Part shown: one piece after another, positions 60,711 to 64,000 of the stretch | Layout of the letters: every line of letters starts with the position of its first letter | Numbering within the stretch: the stretch's first letter is position 1 | Assembly (NCBI GenBank): GCA_027317105.1 | Contig: DAHVFH010000039.1 | Span: 9,347 to 73,346, forward strand | Reading direction: 5' to 3' | DNA length: 64,000 bases | DNA from: Cytophagales bacterium | GTDB taxonomy: Bacteria > Bacteroidota > Bacteroidia > Cytophagales > Cyclobacteriaceae | The notes under the pieces: model-generated | The model's input: the letters and a program-made list of their open reading frames with translations, nothing else | What the model was told of the DNA's origin: nothing | The model's database searches: none | Translations under genes and position numbers: made by a program

Positions 60711-61562
60711 ATGAGCAAGAAAATAGTTAGGGTTGGAAATATCGAATGTGGTTCCGATGAGCTTTTCCTCATCTCAGGTCCTTGTGTGATCGAAGAGGAG
60801 AAGATCATGATGAAGACGGCCGAAAAGCTTAAAGAGGTTTCGGAAAGGATGAAAATCAAGATTATCTATAAATCCTCCTTTCAAAAGGACAATCGCAGTA
60901 GTCTGAAATACTATAATGGCCCTGGCCTTGAAAAAGGAGTAAAGTTGCTGTCCAAAATCAAAGAACAGTTCGGTTTCCCCTTGTTGACGGACATCCATTA
61001 CCCTGATCAGGCAGATGCAGCAGGGGCTGTAGTTGATGTACTTCAAATACCTGCTTATTTGTGTATGCAAACATCTTTAATGGTGGCAGCTGCCAAAACC
61101 GGACGGGTGATCAATATAAAGCACGGACAGTTTCTTGCTCCTGACAATATGAAACACCCGGTCACCAAATGCGTGGAAGCAGGCAATGACCAGATTATTT
61201 TGACCGAACGCGGCTATACATTTGGTTATAACGACTTGATTGTAGACCCGCGAAGCTTTTATCACATGGGCAAAATCGGGTATCCGGTGGTGTTTGACAT
61301 TACCCACTCCATTCGGAAGTATGGAATACCCAGCGCAGATGCTAAGGGCGGGGCTCGTGAATTTTTACCTGTGCTTTCTCGCGCAGGAGTGGCTTCCGGA
61401 GTAGACGGAATATTTGTGGAAACTCACCCAGAGCCTGAAAAGGCACTATGCGATGCTGCCAGCCAACTGTGTGTTTATGATTTAGAAGAATTTTTGAAGC
61501 CGCTTATTGAACTTCATCAGATTGAAGTGAAATACCGCGAGCAAACTGCTGTATTGAAATAA
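60711..61562 (+). CDS. kdsA: KdsA-like 3-deoxy-8-phosphooctulonate synthase
   Basis: This 283-residue TIM-barrel enzyme has LISGPCVIE, YKSSFQKDNRSS, KHGQFLAP and FDITHS motifs of KdsA. The normally near-invariant RQTD block reads C118-M-Q-T-S122, so an arginine and an aspartate are replaced by Met119 and Ser122. It may therefore use an altered sugar phosphate or have changed affinity. It begins a four-gene plus-strand set (transaldolase-CBS, KdsC-like, DedA). In the standard pathway it condenses arabinose-5-phosphate and phosphoenolpyruvate for lipopolysaccharide Kdo. Confidence 0.87.
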   Translation: MSKKIVRVGNIECGSDELFLISGPCVIEEEKIMMKTAEKLKEVSERMKIKIIYKSSFQKDNRSSLKYYNGPGLEKGVKLLSKIKEQFGFPLLTDIHYPDQADAAGAVVDVLQIPAYLCMQTSLMVAAAKTGRVINIKHGQFLAPDNMKHPVTKCVEAGNDQIILTERGYTFGYNDLIVDPRSFYHMGKIGYPVVFDITHSIRKYGIPSADAKGGAREFLPVLSRAGVASGVDGIFVETHPEPEKALCDAASQLCVYDLEEFLKPLIELHQIEVKYREQTAVLK

Positions 61563-61590
61563 CCATTAATAATAAACCCGAACTACAATT

Positions 61591-62604
61591 ATGGAATTAT
61601 ACCTAGACTCTGCCGATCTCAAGGAAATTGAAGATGCTTTTCAACTTGGCTTTCTCACTGGGCTTACGACCACTCCTACTTTTATGCACCGGGGCGGGAT
61701 CACCGATGTGGATGGTTTGATTGTAAAACTCTCTAAAATTGTTCCTGTCCTTCAGATTGAAGCATTAGGTGACACAGCTCAAGATGTGTTAAAGGAAGCA
61801 AAACGCCAGTTGGCTTTGGGGCTCGACCCAAAGAAGACGGTTTTTAAAATCCCAGTTTCCTTAGAAGGCGTGAAGGCCTGTAATTTATTGAGAAGGGAAG
61901 GTTTATTGGTGAATGTGCATTTGATTTACACGTTGCAACAGGCCTACATGGCCATGCAAGCCGGTGCTTCTTATGTTTGTCCACTGGTTGGCCGTTTGCA
62001 AGATCAAGGCCATGATGCGCTTGACTTGGTTGACCAATGTGTGTTTGCAGTGAATCATTATGGCTATGATACTAAAGTGATGTTCTCCTCGGTGCGCAAT
62101 GCCGAGCACGTGCGCAACGCAATCAATGCTGGTGTTCATACCATCACTGTGCCCTGGAAGATTTTGAAATCGCTGACCGAAAATAATTTCACCACCTTAG
62201 GTACGCAGCAATTTGTAGAGCACACGCGCCTGATGACGGTGAAAGTAAAAGACGCCATCAACAAAGTGAACCCTATTGTTTCAGCTGACACTACCCTCAC
62301 AGAAGCGATCGTGAAAATGACTGAGTTTGGCTTCGGGGCGATCACGATTACCGATGGAAGTGGTAAAGTATCGGGTGTCTTTACGGATGGAGACTTACGT
62401 AGAAAACTTCAGCAAGATGGAAGAAACGTGCTCGGGCAAAAGATGGGCGACTTTAAATACAGTGCGCCTATTGCCATCGATGCCAACGCGTTGCTTACAG
62501 ATGCTGCCGATATTTTCAAGAAGTCGAAAGTGGATACTATTTTAGTAACTGAAAACGGCAAGCCAGCTGGAATGCTTGATATTCAGGATTTAGAAGTCGA
62601 TTAG
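61591..62604 (+). CDS. Transaldolase/FSA-like domain fused to KdsD-like CBS pair
   Basis: Residues 1-220 match the small fructose-6-phosphate aldolase/transaldolase family: start MELYLDSADL, Schiff-base lysine K86 (VFKIPVS) and Y128 (GASYVCPLVGRLQ). The usual Asn of the TTNPS motif is Thr28 (TTTPT). Residues about 225-337 are two CBS domains with SGVFTDGDLRRKLQ, the signature found in arabinose-5-phosphate isomerase KdsD. It follows kdsA by 28 bp. The aldolase may provide arabinose-5-phosphate, and the CBS pair may sense a pathway product; both are inferences. Confidence 0.85.
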   Translation: MELYLDSADLKEIEDAFQLGFLTGLTTTPTFMHRGGITDVDGLIVKLSKIVPVLQIEALGDTAQDVLKEAKRQLALGLDPKKTVFKIPVSLEGVKACNLLRREGLLVNVHLIYTLQQAYMAMQAGASYVCPLVGRLQDQGHDALDLVDQCVFAVNHYGYDTKVMFSSVRNAEHVRNAINAGVHTITVPWKILKSLTENNFTTLGTQQFVEHTRLMTVKVKDAINKVNPIVSADTTLTEAIVKMTEFGFGAITITDGSGKVSGVFTDGDLRRKLQQDGRNVLGQKMGDFKYSAPIAIDANALLTDAADIFKKSKVDTILVTENGKPAGMLDIQDLEVD

Positions 62605-62612
62605 TCATAAAG

Positions 62613-63311
62613 TTGGGCAATACTGAAAATATTTTTACTGAATTGGGCGGCAACTTTTGCCGCCCTTTTTCTGAATTTCAGGACAGGCTTTCAAAAATAA
62701 AAGCTTACGTCTTTGACTGGGACGGTGTGTTTAATAATGGAGTGAAGACGGCCCAGGGAGGAAGCCCGTTCAGCGAAGTAGACGCCATGGGTACGAATAT
62801 GCTTCGATTCGGACATTGGCTAAATCATGGAGAACTTCCTTTTGTGGCGGTGATCACCGGAGAAGATAATCCGACTGCTTTGTATCTTGCACAACGCGAA
62901 AAATTTCACTCGTTGTATTTCAAGTCGACCAACAAATTCATTGCCTTCGATCATTTCTTGAAATTACATGATTTGAAAGCAGAGGAAGTAGCTTTTGTGT
63001 TCGATGATGTGCTCGACTTGGGTGTGGCCGAACGGTGTGGACTTCGCTTGTTGGTAAAACATTCGGCCTCTCCTTTATTTCAGGATTATGCTATAAAAAA
63101 CAACATTGTTGAGTACATCACTGCGCACGATGAACACGGGGTTCGCGAAGTTTGTGAATTGATTTTAGGAGTCACTGGACAATACGATGAAGCAATTAAT
63201 AAGCGCAGTCATTTTGACGAAACCTATCAACACTATTTGAACCTTCGGAAAAAAGTAGAAACGAAGGTTTATGTTTTGAAAGATGAGATGGTAGTATTGG
63301 TGCAAGGGTGA
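62613..63311 (+). CDS. KdsC-like HAD-family phosphatase
   Basis: This 232-residue HAD protein has motif I D35-W-D37 (YVFDWDGVFNNG), motif II ITGE, a lysine region and motif IV D131-D132 (FVFDDVLDLG), which match the KdsC group in layout. Its C-terminus (GVREVCELILG) is also KdsC-like. The start is TTG at 62613, 8 bp after the transaldolase stop. It would dephosphorylate the eight-carbon product of the KdsA-like enzyme. Confidence 0.8.
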   Translation: MGNTENIFTELGGNFCRPFSEFQDRLSKIKAYVFDWDGVFNNGVKTAQGGSPFSEVDAMGTNMLRFGHWLNHGELPFVAVITGEDNPTALYLAQREKFHSLYFKSTNKFIAFDHFLKLHDLKAEEVAFVFDDVLDLGVAERCGLRLLVKHSASPLFQDYAIKNNIVEYITAHDEHGVREVCELILGVTGQYDEAINKRSHFDETYQHYLNLRKKVETKVYVLKDEMVVLVQG

Positions 63312-63318
63312 TTCGATA

Positions 63319-63915
63319 ATGGAAAAATTCATAAATGAATTTGGCTATTTGGCCTTAATGGTAGGCACTTTCTTTGAGGGAGAGACTGCGATCCTCACCA
63401 CTTCATCACTTATTTTTCGAGGCTTTTTCGAGTTTCCCTGGGTGGTACTTGCTGCCTTCTTTGGTTCTTTTGTAAGCGATTGGGTCTATTACCTGATCGG
63501 ACGATTGAATGGCAAAATGTTTGTAGCCAAACGCCCCAAAATAGCTTCCAAGGTAAAGCCCATTACGGATTTCTTCCATAAGCACAAATTTCAAATCCTT
63601 TTCAGCTATCGTTTTCTTTATGGTTTCAGGGTAGTCATTCCGTTAGTGATCGGGATGAGCGGACTGAAACCAAGTCAATATTTATTTTATAGCATTGTGA
63701 CTGGACTGATCTGGGCAACTTCGGTTAGCACGGTTGGTTATTGGGCAGGCAGGCTTTTGCATATTGACGTGAAAACATTTCAACCCACATTGCAGCTTTT
63801 TGGGGATAAACGAGAAATTTCAATTTATTTTTGGTTAAGAATTTATCGATTGTCCGTACCCCCCTACGGGTTAATTTTTTTTATGCTACCCCTGGAGCCT
63901 TCGCGGCATTTGTAG
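63319..63915 (+). CDS. DedA-family membrane protein with replaced C-terminus
   Basis: This 198-residue protein has the DedA features FGYLALMVGTFFEGETAILT, SDWVYYLIGR, FLYGFRVVIPLVIGMSG. It has four or five helices and lacks the usual C-terminal helix: after HIDVKTFQPTLQLFG the sequence turns into an unrelated basic, Pro-rich stretch (LSVPPYGLIFF). The divergence begins near 63800, where the DNA resembles an inserted repeat. Truncation by insertion is likely. DedA proteins flip phospholipids or undecaprenyl phosphate. Confidence 0.82.
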   Translation: MEKFINEFGYLALMVGTFFEGETAILTTSSLIFRGFFEFPWVVLAAFFGSFVSDWVYYLIGRLNGKMFVAKRPKIASKVKPITDFFHKHKFQILFSYRFLYGFRVVIPLVIGMSGLKPSQYLFYSIVTGLIWATSVSTVGYWAGRLLHIDVKTFQPTLQLFGDKREISIYFWLRIYRLSVPPYGLIFFMLPLEPSRHL

Positions 63916-64000
63916 TACACAAGGGGTGTTGCTTTTTGAAGGTTGAGGCCGGTACTTTACGCCTGTGTATTTTAAGTTCTCCCTGCGTAAGCATCCCCAA
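63800..64000. repeat. Repeat-like sequence at the right edge
   Basis: From about 63800 to the window end, after the last DedA-like codons, the DNA holds short GC-rich inverted stretches (CCCCCCTACGGGTT, CTACCCCTGGAGC, CACAAGGGGTG) and a TTTGTAG box. These resemble short palindromic intergenic repeats of Bacteroidota. No transposase is visible within the window. Confidence 0.3.

Overview
The window looks like a chromosomal piece of an aerobic to facultatively denitrifying member of the Bacteroidota, most likely order Cytophagales. Pointers are an N-acylornithine carbamoyltransferase arginine pathway, a three-gene sdhCAB locus, a clade II type nosZ cluster, SprB-type repeats, a DUF5777-like barrel, a sigma factor paired with a membrane-spanning barrel protein, lack of strong Shine-Dalgarno sequences and TAnnTTTG-like -7 elements. 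No rRNA, tRNA, CRISPR array or complete insertion sequence was seen.

Layout. 1-2918 (minus): the N-terminal half of a GntP-type permease leaving the left edge, a secreted barrel-like protein, a polytopic membrane protein and thioredoxin. 3099-6091 (plus): a NarL/LuxR-type two-component pair and a small secreted protein. 6216-10403 (minus): DNA polymerase III alpha with a built-in proofreading exonuclease. 10571-14435 (plus): a micro-protein and sdhCAB behind an unusual inverted repeat. 14512-22628 (minus): a nitrous-oxide reductase operon (cytochrome c, nosZ, a membrane protein, nosL, nosD, nosF, nosY), probably extended by fasciclin, CopD-like, cupin and truncated haemoglobin genes. 22728-25652 (minus): a CuA-type haem-copper oxidoreductase with a Sco chaperone; its active site lacks the usual tyrosine, so it is probably a nitric oxide reductase. 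25681-33796: a Crp/Fnr regulator, ccoS and ccoI, three universal stress proteins, a PAS histidine kinase and a receiver-Crp fusion regulator. TGAT-N4-ATCA palindromes precede the nos, NOR, usp and cytochrome/porin units, which suggests one oxygen/NO-responsive regulon.

33823-42946 is rich in envelope electron-transfer genes: an ECF sigma factor with a dual-membrane anti-sigma-like barrel protein, an OB-fold protein, YceI, an SprB-cytochrome fusion, two small cytochrome lipoproteins with an outer-membrane barrel, a Rieske protein, and a second cytochrome-porin-cytochrome unit. 43266-48959 holds an S9 peptidase, a CPA2 antiporter, an M48 protease and a DUF2721 protein.

48956-60307 (minus) is a long arginine operon (N-acyltransferase, argG, argC, proC, DUF1016 nuclease, argD, argF', DUF5618, argB, argE, nudix, argH). 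Carbamoyltransferase residue 90 is Val, which points to N-succinylated intermediates. argE has an in-frame TGA 17 codons before a conserved-looking end. 60711-63915 (plus) is a Kdo-like sugar gene set: a KdsA-like synthase with a changed motif, a transaldolase fused to KdsD-like CBS domains, a KdsC-like phosphatase, and a DedA gene whose 3' end runs into a repeat-like sequence.

The strongest leads for something undescribed are the tyrosine-less CuA haem-copper enzyme with its regulon, the sigma/barrel/cytochrome locus around 37.5 kb, and the transaldolase-CBS fusion next to kdsA.
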